64,000 nucleotides of DNA from Parvibaculum sp039973015. GTDB taxonomy: Bacteria > Pseudomonadota > Alphaproteobacteria > Parvibaculales > Parvibaculaceae. A program made the translations under genes and the position numbers. The stretch covers positions 1 through 64,000 of the forward strand of contig NZ_JBDWLT010000009.1 in assembly GCF_039973015.1 (NCBI RefSeq). The letters are read 5' to 3'. Of this stretch, positions 7,637 to 17,500 are shown in pieces; positions within the stretch are counted from its first letter, which is position 1, and the number at the start of each line of letters is the position of its first letter. Below the pieces are notes generated by a model. It was given only the letters and a program-made list of their open reading frames with translations. It did not search any database and was not told where the DNA came from.

Positions 7637-7719
7637 GCGGATACCTCCCTTGGCCGGCGAGTGCGGATGATGGCCGAGTCGCTGTGTTCGTGCAATGTTC
7701 TCCAAACGGTCGGCAGGTC

Positions 7720-8841
7720 ATGAGTTCAGGTCCGCTAGTCCCTTATCGCGAGAAGATTGCCCGCGGCGACATCGCCGAGGATGCGGCGCAGGCGCATGCC
7801 GCGGAACGCCTGCAGCACCTTGCGGACGATCTGGCCGAGTGGAAGCCCGGCAAGAAGGCAGGGCCCTTCGCCGCGTTCGGTTTCGGCAAGCCGGTGACGC
7901 CGCCCGAAGGTCTCTACATCTGGGGCGGGGTCGGGCGCGGCAAGTCGATGCTGATGGATCTCTTTTTCGAGACGGTGGAAATCGGGCCGAAGCGTCGCGT
8001 CCATTTCCACGCCTTCATGCAGGAGACGCATGAACGTATCTTCGACTGGCGGCAGAAGGAGAAGGACGGAAAGGTCAAGGGCTCGGATCCCATTCCCCCC
8101 GTGGCCGAGATGGTCGCAGGGGAAGCGGCTCTTCTCTGCTTCGACGAGTTTCAGGTTCACGACATCGCCGATGCCTCTATCCTCGGGCGCCTCTTTTCGC
8201 AGCTTTTCGAGCGCGGTGTCGTCGTGGTGGCGACGTCGAACCGAGCGCCGGATGGACTCTATGAAGGCGGGCTCAACCGGCACCGCTTCCTGCCCTTTAT
8301 CGACCTTGTGAAGACGAAGATGGATGTGCTGCATCTGGACAGCGCGACGGACTATCGTCTCGACCGCATCAAGGGTTTGCCCACCTATTACACGCCGCTT
8401 GGACCGCAAGCCGATGCGGCGCTCGACGATGCCTTCGAGAAGCTCACGGACTCGACCCATGGCGAACCGATGACATTGTCGCTGAAGAGCCGTGCGGTGG
8501 AGGTGCCAGAGGCTCGGCATGGTGTGGCGCGCTTTTCCTTCGCCGACCTTTGCGCGCGGCCACTCGGCGCTGCCGACTATCTCAAGATCGCGCAATGCTT
8601 TCACACCGTCATCATACGCGACGTGCCGGTGATGGGGCCGGAGCGGCGCAACGAGGCGAAGCGTTTCGTGACGCTGATCGATGCGCTTTATGAGGCGAAG
8701 GTGAAGCTCATTCTATCGGCAGATGCGCCACCCCTCTCACTCTATGAGCAGGGTGACGGTGCGTTCGAATTCGAGCGCACCGTGTCGCGGCTGATGGAAA
8801 TGCAGAGCGCGGATTATATCGAGCTCAGAAGTGCCGACTGA
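7720..8841 (+). CDS. zapE: Cell division protein ZapE (AFG1-like ATPase)
   Basis: From ATG 7720 the protein is 373 residues, matching AFG1/ZapE ATPases. Walker A is GGVGRGKSMLMD, Walker B LLCFDEFQV, and a sensor-like TSNRAPDGLY follows; the N-terminus PLVPYREKIARGDI is also family-like. The upstream extension to 7573 overlaps the divergent MazG-like gene and lacks homology. ZapE binds FtsZ and modulates the Z ring; mitochondrial AFG1 has a role in protein quality control. In many alphaproteobacteria this gene precedes mdh and the suc genes, as here. Confidence 0.9.
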   Translation: MSSGPLVPYREKIARGDIAEDAAQAHAAERLQHLADDLAEWKPGKKAGPFAAFGFGKPVTPPEGLYIWGGVGRGKSMLMDLFFETVEIGPKRRVHFHAFMQETHERIFDWRQKEKDGKVKGSDPIPPVAEMVAGEAALLCFDEFQVHDIADASILGRLFSQLFERGVVVVATSNRAPDGLYEGGLNRHRFLPFIDLVKTKMDVLHLDSATDYRLDRIKGLPTYYTPLGPQADAALDDAFEKLTDSTHGEPMTLSLKSRAVEVPEARHGVARFSFADLCARPLGAADYLKIAQCFHTVIIRDVPVMGPERRNEAKRFVTLIDALYEAKVKLILSADAPPLSLYEQGDGAFEFERTVSRLMEMQSADYIELRSAD

Positions 8842-8849
8842 GGACCTTT

Positions 8850-9491
8850 TCAAAGACCCGTATAAGGAGAGCGCGAAGGGCGAAGGCCAAGGCTTGCGGC
8901 GGGCTTGTTCGTGAGGTTCGAGACATCGGCGAATTTTCGCGCGGACGCGTCGGGAGCCATGTCGAGCCGATAGTTCCAGGACTGACCGAAAGTCGCCGAC
9001 ATCATGCCGAACGAGATCGTCTGTTTCGGTTCGGCGCGCGATGTTTCCCGTGCTATTTCGAGGGAGAAATCGCGGGCGGCCCGACGGTCCACGGGCGCAA
9101 AACCAAGCACCATCGGGTCCAGGTCGGCGGCGGCAACGGTCGTCTCCTTTACCTTGCCATCGCCGTTCCGCAGGAGGGCAATGACGCCTCCGAAGTCACC
9201 CTTCGTTGCCGTGGAGCCTCGCTCCTCGCAGAAGGACCGGCCTTCGCGCAGGGCGGCTTCGAGAAAACGGCAATCCTTGCCTGTGAGCGCGGAAAGGGCA
9301 TGTTCGCCCAGATCACGGCCGGTCATGATGGAAGAGGAAATGCCGGCGATGGTGAGAACCTCGCCGATGGTCAGTGCGCCGATCGCCGGCGCGGCGCAAC
9401 CCGACAACGCGAGAAGACCCAAACCGGCCAGCGCGGCGCGTATCGCGTTCGGAAATCTCGTGAAATTATTGCAACGGATCGTCTGCGTCAT
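8850..9491 (-). CDS. Putative lipoprotein, unknown function
   Basis: Start ATG 9489-9491 gives a signal peptide with hydrophobic core AALAGLGLLALSGCAAP and lipobox LSGC. The mature part has a second hydrophobic stretch (GALTIGEVLTIAGISSSIMTG), a Cys pair (DCRFLEAALREGRSFCEE) that could form a disulfide, and no family I know. It converges on zapE with 8 bp between stops. The GTG/ATG starts further upstream add residues without a signal and were rejected. Confidence 0.7.
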   Translation of the reverse strand: MTQTIRCNNFTRFPNAIRAALAGLGLLALSGCAAPAIGALTIGEVLTIAGISSSIMTGRDLGEHALSALTGKDCRFLEAALREGRSFCEERGSTATKGDFGGVIALLRNGDGKVKETTVAAADLDPMVLGFAPVDRRAARDFSLEIARETSRAEPKQTISFGMMSATFGQSWNYRLDMAPDASARKFADVSNLTNKPAASLGLRPSRSPYTGL

Positions 9492-9802
9492 TACGCACGC
9501 CCCCAAACCAGCCGGTCCCGACGGGGTGAAAATTTCACGCCTGCCGGGACTTCGGCGCGGATCCCCCGGACCCTGCGCCAGCCCGCGCTGCGCACCCCTG
9601 AACATCGCGGATCAACCTTTACGTTGAGTAAAAATCATGGGCTTCGGCGTGCATCTGTGTCAATACGAGACGGGTTTCTTGGTTAATATCCTGACCGCGA
9701 AGAACAAGGCCTTTTCCATGCCTACGTTGCGGAACACGCGGATTCACGCTACTAGGCTGCGAGATTAACCACGGCGCACGCATATCGGAGGCTTTTCAAA
9801 CC
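9492..9802. other. Intergenic region between lipoprotein gene and mdh
   Basis: A 311-bp divergent region that contains the mdh promoter candidate (9727-9755) and an mdh ribosome site GGAGG at about 9787. No further gene or strong structure was seen. Confidence 0.5.
9727..9755 (+). promoter_or_regulatory. Candidate sigma-70 promoter for mdh
   Basis: TTGCGG (9727-9732), 17-bp spacer, TACTAG (9750-9755). This would start the transcript near 9762, about 40 nt before the mdh ATG. Based on consensus matching only. Confidence 0.45.
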
Positions 9803-10846
9803 ATGGCGCGCAAGAAAATCGCACTCATCGGCGGCGGCCAGATTGGCGGCACGCTGGCTCATCTCGCTGCTCTCAAGGAGCTCGGCGACGTTGTCATCTT
9901 CGATATCGCGGAAGGTCTGCCCCAGGGCAAGGCGCTCGATCTCGCGCAGTCCGGTCCGGTCGAGGGTTACAACTCAGCTCTGTCCGGCACCAACAGCTAC
10001 AAGGACATCAAGGGTGCTGACGTCGTGATCGTCACCGCCGGTGTTCCGCGCAAGCCCGGCATGAGCCGTGACGACCTGCTCGGCATCAACCTCAAGGTGA
10101 TGGCGCAGGTCGGCGAAGGCATCGCGAAATACGCGCCCAACGCCTTTGTCATTTGCATCACCAATCCGCTCGACGCCATGGTCTGGGCGCTGCGTCAGTT
10201 CTCCGGCCTGCCCCACAACAAGGTTGTCGGCATGGCGGGTGTGCTCGACAGTGCGCGTTTCAGCTATTTCCTCTCGGAGGAGTTCAAGGTTTCGGTCGAG
10301 GACGTTACGGCTTTCGTGCTCGGCGGACATGGCGACACGATGGTACCGCTCGCCCGTTATTCGACCGTCGGCGGCATTCCGCTGCCCGATCTTGTAAAGA
10401 TGGGTTGGACCACGAAGGACAAGCTCGACAAGATCATCCAGCGTACGCGCGATGGCGGTGCCGAGATCGTCGGCCTTCTCAAGACGGGTTCGGCTTTCTA
10501 TGCGCCGGCGACCTCCGCCATCGACATGGCCGAGGCTTATCTCAAGGACAAGAAACGCGTTCTGCCCTGCGCCGCTTACCTGAATGGCGAGTTCGGCGTG
10601 AAGGACATGTATGTCGGTGTGCCGGTGGTGATCGGTGCGGGCGGCGTCGAGCGTATCGTCGAGATCGACCTCAACGCTTCCGAAAAGAAGCAGTTCATGG
10701 GTTCGGTCAATGCCGTGAAGGGCCTGGTGGACGCCTGCAAGAAGATCGATCCGGCCGTGGCTTCCGGGAAATCCCCCAAGGGCAAGGCTCCCAAGGGCAA
10801 GGCTCCCAAGGCCAAGGCGTCGAAAGCGGGCGCCAAGAAGAAGTAA
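9803..10846 (+). CDS. mdh: Malate dehydrogenase with a Lys/Pro-rich C-terminal tail
   Basis: An LDH-like NAD malate dehydrogenase of the alphaproteobacterial type: GGGQIGGTLAHL nucleotide loop, substrate Arg region GVPRKPGMSRDDL, catalytic His176 in LGGHGDTMVP. It oxidises malate to oxaloacetate in the TCA cycle. The core ends at about residue 323, the usual length; the last 24 or so residues are a basic tail of repeated PKGKA/PKAKA units ending AGAKKK. Such a tail is not part of the enzyme fold. A hairpin terminator follows, so mdh is probably monocistronic. Confidence 0.95.
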   Translation: MARKKIALIGGGQIGGTLAHLAALKELGDVVIFDIAEGLPQGKALDLAQSGPVEGYNSALSGTNSYKDIKGADVVIVTAGVPRKPGMSRDDLLGINLKVMAQVGEGIAKYAPNAFVICITNPLDAMVWALRQFSGLPHNKVVGMAGVLDSARFSYFLSEEFKVSVEDVTAFVLGGHGDTMVPLARYSTVGGIPLPDLVKMGWTTKDKLDKIIQRTRDGGAEIVGLLKTGSAFYAPATSAIDMAEAYLKDKKRVLPCAAYLNGEFGVKDMYVGVPVVIGAGGVERIVEIDLNASEKKQFMGSVNAVKGLVDACKKIDPAVASGKSPKGKAPKGKAPKAKASKAGAKKK

Positions 10847-10870
10847 ATTTCGTTTCAGGCGGGAGACGAA

Positions 10871-10897
10871 GGGCAGGTTTTCGGACCTGCCCTTTTT
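10871..10897 (+). terminator. Rho-independent terminator of mdh
   Basis: GGGCAGGT-tttcgg-ACCTGCCC followed by TTTTT: 8-bp GC-rich stem and U-run, 25 bp after the mdh stop. Confidence 0.9.
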
Positions 10898-10966
10898 ATT
10901 GACACTTTCCATGTCAATATATCTTGCTTGAGGGCGGAGGGATCCCTATCTAATGTTTCTCATTAG
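10897..10966 (+). promoter_or_regulatory. Two inverted repeats upstream of the MBL-fold gene
   Basis: TATTGACA (10897-10904) with TGTCAATA (10912-10919), 7-bp spacer, and CTAATG (10950-10955) with CATTAG (10961-10966), 5-bp spacer. Both resemble dimeric repressor operators, and the first includes a TTGACA-like hexamer. No cognate regulator gene is adjacent. Confidence 0.4.
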
Positions 10967-10989
10967 TTAGATGACGGGGAGGCTTCTGA

Positions 10990-12072
10990 ATGAAAAAGCG
11001 GGTGATTGTTACGGGGTTCGGCCTGCTGATGGCGGCGGTCGTGATGACCGGTTTCCTGGTGGTCTGGTTCTCGGCCTCGGCGCAAGACGCGATCATGAAG
11101 CGCGTGGTGGCCTCGAATGTCGGCGGCAACGAAGCCGTGCTCGATGAAGATGCGCTCCATGTGGTGCTTTGCGGGACGGGTTCGCCCATGCCCGATCCCG
11201 ATCGCGCGCAGGCTTGCGCCATCGTTTACGCGGGCGGCAAGGTCTTTTTGGTCGATTCAGGTCTGGGGGGCTGGGACAGGCTGGCCCGGTTCCAACTTCC
11301 CGTCGGTGGCCTCACGGGCATCCTGATCACTCATTTTCATTCCGACCATATCAGCGGCATCCCCGATATCGCGCTCAACAGCTGGGCATCCGGCAGGCAC
11401 GAGGCGCTGGCACTTTACGGGCCTCCGGGTATCGAGACGGTGGCGCAGGGCTTCGACCTCGCCTATTCGCTCGATGACGGTTACCGGATTGCCCATCATG
11501 GTCCTGAATTCTTCTCCGAGGAGGGGGCGAACTATCAGCCCGTTGTCGTCAACGTTCCAGACCGCGATACGAGCGTGACCGTTTTCGAGGAGGACGGCGT
11601 GAAGATCACGGCCTTTCGTGTCAGTCACGAGCCCGTGGATCCCGCCTATGGCTACCGGGTCGACTACAAAGGGCGCTCCGTCATCTTCAGCGGCGACACG
11701 AAAAAGGATGCGAATATCGCGAAATTTGGCCAGGGAGCGGATGTGCTGATTCACGAGGCACTTGCCGCTCATATGGTAGGACTGCTTGAAGACGGACTCG
11801 AGCATAGCGGGGATCGCCGCGCCAAGGTCATGCATGACATTCCAGACTATCACGCCACCCCGGTTCAGGCCGCCGAGGCCGCAAACGAAGCCGGGGTGAA
11901 GCTTCTCGTCTACACGCATATCGTTCCGCGGTTGCCCAATGCCCTTGCCGAACGGGTCTTTCTGCGCGGCGTTGACGGCGTTAGGAGCGATGGCGTGACA
12001 ATCGGTTATGACGGGCTCTATCTGGAGCTTCCGGCTGAATCGGAAAAGATCATCGAGCACGATCTGCGGTGA
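10990..12072 (+). CDS. Membrane-anchored MBL-fold metallohydrolase
   Basis: 360 residues. A single N-terminal hydrophobic segment (residues about 7-29) is a signal anchor or uncleaved signal peptide. The metallo-beta-lactamase fold follows, with the zinc motif HFHSDH (His115, His117, Asp119, His120), FSGDTKKDANI, and the late YTHIVPR His. The layout LCGTGSPMPDPDRAQACAIV is typical of RNase Z/arylsulfatase-like MBL proteins, but the anchor suggests a periplasmic or membrane-facing enzyme rather than tRNA processing. The substrate is unknown. Confidence 0.8.
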   Translation: MKKRVIVTGFGLLMAAVVMTGFLVVWFSASAQDAIMKRVVASNVGGNEAVLDEDALHVVLCGTGSPMPDPDRAQACAIVYAGGKVFLVDSGLGGWDRLARFQLPVGGLTGILITHFHSDHISGIPDIALNSWASGRHEALALYGPPGIETVAQGFDLAYSLDDGYRIAHHGPEFFSEEGANYQPVVVNVPDRDTSVTVFEEDGVKITAFRVSHEPVDPAYGYRVDYKGRSVIFSGDTKKDANIAKFGQGADVLIHEALAAHMVGLLEDGLEHSGDRRAKVMHDIPDYHATPVQAAEAANEAGVKLLVYTHIVPRLPNALAERVFLRGVDGVRSDGVTIGYDGLYLELPAESEKIIEHDLR

Positions 12073-12174
12073 CGCTGCGTCACGAACCGGGGGCACGCGG
12101 GCGGCGCTGCGGTAACTGCATTTCCGGCAAGAAGTAAAGTTGCGGGCGCTGGCGCTCCGCCACTTATCTGCCGG

Positions 12175-12202
12175 TTGCGCCCGCTCTCTCGGGTGGTATA
12201 AC
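12175..12202 (+). promoter_or_regulatory. Candidate sigma-70 promoter for sucCD
   Basis: TTGCGC (12175-12180), 16-bp spacer, TATAAC (12197-12202), 86 bp before the sucC ATG. Based on consensus matching only. Confidence 0.5.
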
Positions 12203-12288
12203 TCCGAGCCATCCGACATACCTATCGGTCGATTTTTTCCTTCTGGCGACGCGGGTTCCCGCGCCGCTCTCCAGCCGGACGGTTTTTC

Positions 12289-13458
12289 ATGAATATTCAC
12301 GAATACCAGGCCAAGGCCGTGCTCGCGAAGTACGGCGTGCCGGTGCCCCGCGGGCATGCGGCGTTCACTCCCGAAGAAGCGGTGGCGAAGGCCAAGGAAC
12401 TGGGCGGGCCTGTTTGGGTCGTCAAGGCGCAGATTCATGCGGGCGGCCGCGGCAAGGCCGGCGGAGTCAAGGTGGTGAAGTCGGTCGAGGATGTAGAGAA
12501 GGAAGCAAAGCGCCTTCTCGGTTCCACGCTCGTCACGCACCAGACGGGCCCCGAAGGCAAGGAAGTGCATCGCCTCTACATCGAGGAAGGTTCCTCGATC
12601 GAACGCGAGCTCTACCTTTCCGTGCTTGTCGATCGAGCGACCTCGCGTATCTCTTTCATCGTTTCGACTGAAGGCGGCATGGATATCGAGGAAGTCGCGG
12701 CAAAGACGCCCGAAAAGATCCTCAGCTTCTCGATTGATCCTGCCTCGGGCATCAGCAGCTTCCATGGCCGCAAGGTGGCCTATGCGCTGGGTCTCGAAGG
12801 CGATCAGGTGAAGAAGGGCGTTGCCCTCATTGAAAAGCTCTACAAGGCCTTCGTCACCGAAGACATGAGCATGCTCGAGATCAATCCGCTCGTCGTCACG
12901 GGCGAGGGCGACGTGGTCTGCCTCGATGCGAAGGTGAACTTCGACTCGAATGCGCTCTACCGTCACAAGGACATCGTCGAGCTGCGCGACCTGACGGAAG
13001 AGGATCCGGCGGAAGTCGAGGCGTCCAAATACGACCTCAACTACATCAAGCTTGACGGCAAAATCGGCTGCATGGTGAACGGCGCCGGCCTTGCCATGGC
13101 GACGATGGACATCATCAAGCTCTACGGCTCCGAGCCTGCGAACTTCCTTGATGTTGGCGGCGGCGCAACCAAGGAAAAGGTGACGGCCGCTTTCAAGATC
13201 ATTCTCTCCGATCCGAGCGTTGAAGGCATTCTCGTCAATATCTTCGGCGGCATCATGCGCTGCGATATCATTGCGGAGGGAGTTGTTGCCGCCGCGAAGG
13301 AAGTGTCGCTCGGCGTGCCGCTCGTGGTTCGCCTGGAAGGCACGAATGTCGACCTTGGCAAGAAGATCATGGCGGAATCGGGCCTGCCCATCATTTCCGC
13401 CGACAACCTCGCCGATGCGGCCGAGAAGATCGTCAAAGCCGTGAAGGAGGCCGCATAA
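12289..13458 (+). CDS. sucC: Succinyl-CoA synthetase beta subunit
   Basis: 389 residues, the family length. It begins MNIHEYQAK with the ATP-grasp region KAQIHAGGRGKAGGVK, followed by LEINPLVVTGEGDVVCLDAK (metal and nucleotide ligands) and the C-terminal CoA-ligase domain with GGGATKEKVTAAFK and NIFGGIMRCD. With SucD it makes succinate and ATP or GTP from succinyl-CoA. The stop overlaps the sucD start by one base (taATG), indicating translational coupling. Confidence 0.97.
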   Translation: MNIHEYQAKAVLAKYGVPVPRGHAAFTPEEAVAKAKELGGPVWVVKAQIHAGGRGKAGGVKVVKSVEDVEKEAKRLLGSTLVTHQTGPEGKEVHRLYIEEGSSIERELYLSVLVDRATSRISFIVSTEGGMDIEEVAAKTPEKILSFSIDPASGISSFHGRKVAYALGLEGDQVKKGVALIEKLYKAFVTEDMSMLEINPLVVTGEGDVVCLDAKVNFDSNALYRHKDIVELRDLTEEDPAEVEASKYDLNYIKLDGKIGCMVNGAGLAMATMDIIKLYGSEPANFLDVGGGATKEKVTAAFKIILSDPSVEGILVNIFGGIMRCDIIAEGVVAAAKEVSLGVPLVVRLEGTNVDLGKKIMAESGLPIISADNLADAAEKIVKAVKEAA

Positions 13459-14333
13459 TGTCCGTTCTCGTCGACAAGAACACCAAGGTCATCTGTCAGG
13501 GCTTTACCGGCAATCAGGGTACGTTCCATTCAGAACAGGCGATTGCCTACGGCACGAAGATGGTTGGCGGCGTGAGCCCCGGCAAGGGCGGCACCAAGCA
13601 TCTCGATCTCCCCGTTTTCAACACGGTTGCCGAAGCGGTCGAGAAGACGGGTGCGACGGCGTCCGCCATCTACGTGCCGCCGCCCTTCGCGGCTGACGCA
13701 ATCCTCGAAGCCATCGATGCCGGTATCGAGCTTGCCGTCTGCATCACCGAGGGCATTCCGGTCCTCGACATGGTCAAGGTGAAGCGTGCGCTTTCGGGTT
13801 CGAAGACGCGCCTCGTCGGTCCGAACTGCCCCGGCGTCATCACACCGGGCCAGTGCAAGATCGGTATCATGCCCGGTCACATTCACAAGCCGGGCTCCGT
13901 CGGCATTGTCTCGCGCTCGGGTACGCTCACCTATGAGGCCGTTGCCCAGACAACGGCGGCGGGTCTTGGCCAGACGACCTGCATCGGTATTGGTGGCGAC
14001 CCCGTCAATGGTACGAACTTCATCGATTGCCTCGAGATGTTCCTCGGTGACCCCGACACGAAGTCGATCATCATGATTGGTGAAATTGGCGGTACCGCTG
14101 AAGAAGAGGCTGCCGAGTTCCTCAAGGCTTCCAAGGTGAAGAAGCCGGTCGTTGGCTTCATCGCCGGCGTCACGGCTCCTCCGGGCCGCCGCATGGGGCA
14201 TGCGGGCGCGATCATCTCGGGCGGCAAGGGTGGCGCGGAAGACAAGATGGAGGCCATGCGTTCGGCCGGCATCACTGTCGCGGCCTCTCCTTCGGCGCTC
14301 GGCACGACGCTTGTCGAGGTTCTTGGCAAGTAA
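13458..14333 (+). CDS. sucD: Succinyl-CoA synthetase alpha subunit
   Basis: 291 residues. CoA-binding Rossmann region VICQGFTGNQGTFHSEQAI, then the phosphorylated histidine in the C-terminal GRRMGHAGAIISGGKG motif. Partner of SucC in the TCA cycle. A terminator hairpin 27 bp after the stop ends the sucCD unit, so sucA needs its own promoter. Confidence 0.97.
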   Translation: MSVLVDKNTKVICQGFTGNQGTFHSEQAIAYGTKMVGGVSPGKGGTKHLDLPVFNTVAEAVEKTGATASAIYVPPPFAADAILEAIDAGIELAVCITEGIPVLDMVKVKRALSGSKTRLVGPNCPGVITPGQCKIGIMPGHIHKPGSVGIVSRSGTLTYEAVAQTTAAGLGQTTCIGIGGDPVNGTNFIDCLEMFLGDPDTKSIIMIGEIGGTAEEEAAEFLKASKVKKPVVGFIAGVTAPPGRRMGHAGAIISGGKGGAEDKMEAMRSAGITVAASPSALGTTLVEVLGK

Positions 14334-14359
14334 TAGGACCGATATCCGGGCTATTCGAG

Positions 14360-14390
14360 CGGGGTGTCCGAGGTTTCGGACGCCCCGTTT
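14360..14390 (+). terminator. Terminator hairpin after sucD
   Basis: CGGGGTGTCCGA (14360-14371) pairs with TCGGACGCCCCG (14376-14387) with one mismatch or wobble and a short loop, then TTTCGCTTTTT. Confidence 0.8.
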
Positions 14391-14585
14391 CGCTTTTTAC
14401 GGCTTTCTTCATCGTTTTCGAGGCATTTGAGGCTGTTTGGCGCTTCGCCAGTGTTAATCTGTCACGAAGCGCCTATATTCCTTCGGTGGATAAATGATTT
14501 GCCCCTGTATCTGGGGTGTTTCCAAAGTGTGCCTTCACGGCAAATCCTGTTTGACGGCGCGTTGCCTCTATGGCAATTTTCTGGC

Positions 14586-17500
14586 ATGAAACTCACCGAC
14601 TGGCTCGAATCCAATAGTCTCACGGCAAGCGCCTTTGCCGAACAGCTCGGTGTGTCCGTTTCCACGGTCACACGCTGTATGAACGGCCAGCGCCGTCCCG
14701 AATGGCAGACGCTCGATGCGATCTACAAGGCTACGGGCGGTCAGGTGACCCCGAACGATTTTCTGTCCGACGACACGGCTCTTCAGGGCGCGGTTCAGGC
14801 CGCGCCGCAGCCAAATGGACCCGACACCATGAGCAAGAATGGCGAGAACGACCGCATGGAGCGGACGTCCTTCCTCTATGGCGCCAATGCGCCCTTCGTG
14901 GAAGAGCTTTATGCGCGTTATCAGGAGAGTCCCTCTTCGGTCGATCCCGAATGGCGAACCTTCTTTGAGGGGCTGGGCGATGCGCCGGAGGATGTGTTGA
15001 AGGAAGCGAAAGGCGCTTCCTGGCAGCGCACTGATTGGCCGATCCCTGCCAATGGCGAACTGGTGAGCGCGCTTGACGGAAATTGGGGCTCGGCAATGAC
15101 CGAGGCGGGCAAGGTTCGAGGCAAGATCGAAGAGCGCCGTCCCGCCGCCAGCGAAGACGAAATTCGGGCGGCGACGCTCGATTCCGTCCGTGCCCTGATG
15201 ATGATCCGCGCTTATCGCATTCGCGGTCACCTCGACGCCGATATCGATCCGCTCGCGCTTCGTCCGAAGTCGCAGCATCCAGAGCTTCAGCCCGAAAGTT
15301 ATGGTTTCGGTCCCGACGATCTCGACCGGCCGATCTTCATCGACCATGTGCTTGGCCTTGAGACGGCCACCGTGCGCGAGATGCTCGATATTCTGCGCCG
15401 TACCTACTGCGGTACGCTCGCCGTCGAGTTCATGCATATCGGGGACCCGGAAGAGAAGGCCTGGATTCAGGAACGTATCGAAGGGCCGGACAAGGAAATT
15501 GCCTTCACCGACATGGGCCGGTCGGCCATTCTGGACAAGCTGATCGCGGCAGAAGGCTTCGAGAAGTTCTGCGGCGTGAAGTATGTCGGCACCAAGCGGT
15601 TTGGTCTCGATGGCGCGGAATCGATCATCCCTGCGCTCGAACAGGTCATCAAGCGCGGCGGCGCGCTTGGCGTGAAGGAAATCGTTTTCGGCATGGCCCA
15701 TCGCGGCCGCCTCAACGTTCTTACCAATGTGATGTCGAAGCCCTACCGCGCGGTCTTTCATGAATTCAAGGGCGGTTCGTCTACGCCCGAAGACGTCGAC
15801 GGTTCGGGCGACGTGAAGTATCACCTCGGTGCATCGTCGGACCGTGAGTTCGACGGCAACAAGGTGCACCTCTCGCTCACCGCCAACCCGTCGCATCTCG
15901 AAATCGTCGATCCCGTCGTGCTCGGCAAGGCACGCGCGAAGCAGGATCAGCATCATGACCGCCAGCGCGGTACTGTGATCCCGCTTCTCATTCACGGCGA
16001 CGCCGCCTTTGCCGGCCAAGGCATTGTTGCCGAATGTCTCGGCCTTTCCGACCTCAAGGGGCATCGCACTGGCGGTTCGATTCATTTCATCGTGAACAAC
16101 CAGATCGGCTTCACCACGAGCCCGATCAACAGCCGCTCTTCGCCTTATCCGTCGGATGTCGCGAAGATGGTGCAGGCTCCGATCTTTCATGTGAATGGCG
16201 ACGACCCCGAAGCCGTGGTTCACGCCGCAAAGATTGCCACCGAATTCCGTCAGCGCTTCAACAAGCCTGTCGTCATCGACATGTTCTGCTATCGCCGCTT
16301 CGGCCACAATGAAGGCGACGATCCGAGCATGACGCAGCCCTTGATGTACGAGAAGATCAAGGGGCATCCGACGACGCTCCAGATCTATTCGAAGCGTCTT
16401 GTTGAAGGCGGCCTCATGTCGGCCGAAGAGGTTGAGGAGCGTGGCGCTGCCTTTCGCGCGCAGCTTGAGGAAGACTTCGAGGCCGTATCGACTTTCCGTC
16501 CCAACAAGGCGGACTGGCTCGATGGGCGCTGGTCCGGCCTCAGCAAGGCCGAAGGCGAGGCGCGCCGCGGCGAGACGGCGGTCGAAACCAGGAAGCTCAA
16601 GGAGATCGGGCTCAAGATTACCGAGGTGCCCGGTGATTTCCACATTCACAAGACCATCCAGCGCTTCATGGACAATCGCCGCAAGGCGGTTGAAACGGGC
16701 GAGAATATCGACTGGTCGACGGCGGAAGCGCTTGCGTTCGGGTCGCTGCTCGACGAAGGCATCAAGGTACGTCTGTCTGGTCAGGATTCCGAGCGCGGTA
16801 CCTTCGTACAGCGCCATTCCGTGCTGAACGACCAGAAGAGCGAAGACCGCTATGTGCCGCTCAACAATATTTCAGCCGAACAGGCGGAATACGAAGTCAT
16901 CAACTCGATGCTCTCGGAAGCCGCTGTGCTCGGCTTTGAGTATGGCTACAGCCTCGCCGAGCCCAATGCGCTGGTTCTCTGGGAGGCGCAGTTCGGCGAT
17001 TTCGCGAACGGTGCACAGGTCGTGATCGACCAGTTCATTTCATCGGGTGAGCGCAAGTGGCTGCGCATGTCGGGTCTTGTGATGCTGTTGCCGCACGGCT
17101 ATGAGGGTCAGGGTCCGGAGCATTCTTCCGCGCGTCTTGAGCGCTATCTGCAGATGTGCGCGGAAGACAACATGCAGGTTGCGAACTGCACGACGCCGAT
17201 GAACTATTTCCACATTCTGCGCCGTCAGATGCACCGCAATTTCCGCAAGCCGCTCATCCTGATGACGCCGAAGTCCCTGCTGCGCCACAAGCGCGCCGTG
17301 TCGACCCTCAAGGAATTCGGCCCGGGCTCGTCCTTCCACCGCGTGTTGTGGGACGATGCGGAGATGCTGCCGGACCAGAAGATCAAGCTTGTCGCCGATA
17401 AGGAGATCAAGCGCGTCGTTCTTTGTTCGGGCAAGGTTTATTACGATCTTTATGAGGAACGCGAACGGCGAGGCATTACCGATGTTTATCTCATGCGCGT

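Noticed and set aside
14568..16817. A 749-codon minus-strand frame opposite sucA
   Set aside because: Shadow of a highly biased sense gene with complete enzyme motifs; no start signal or homology.
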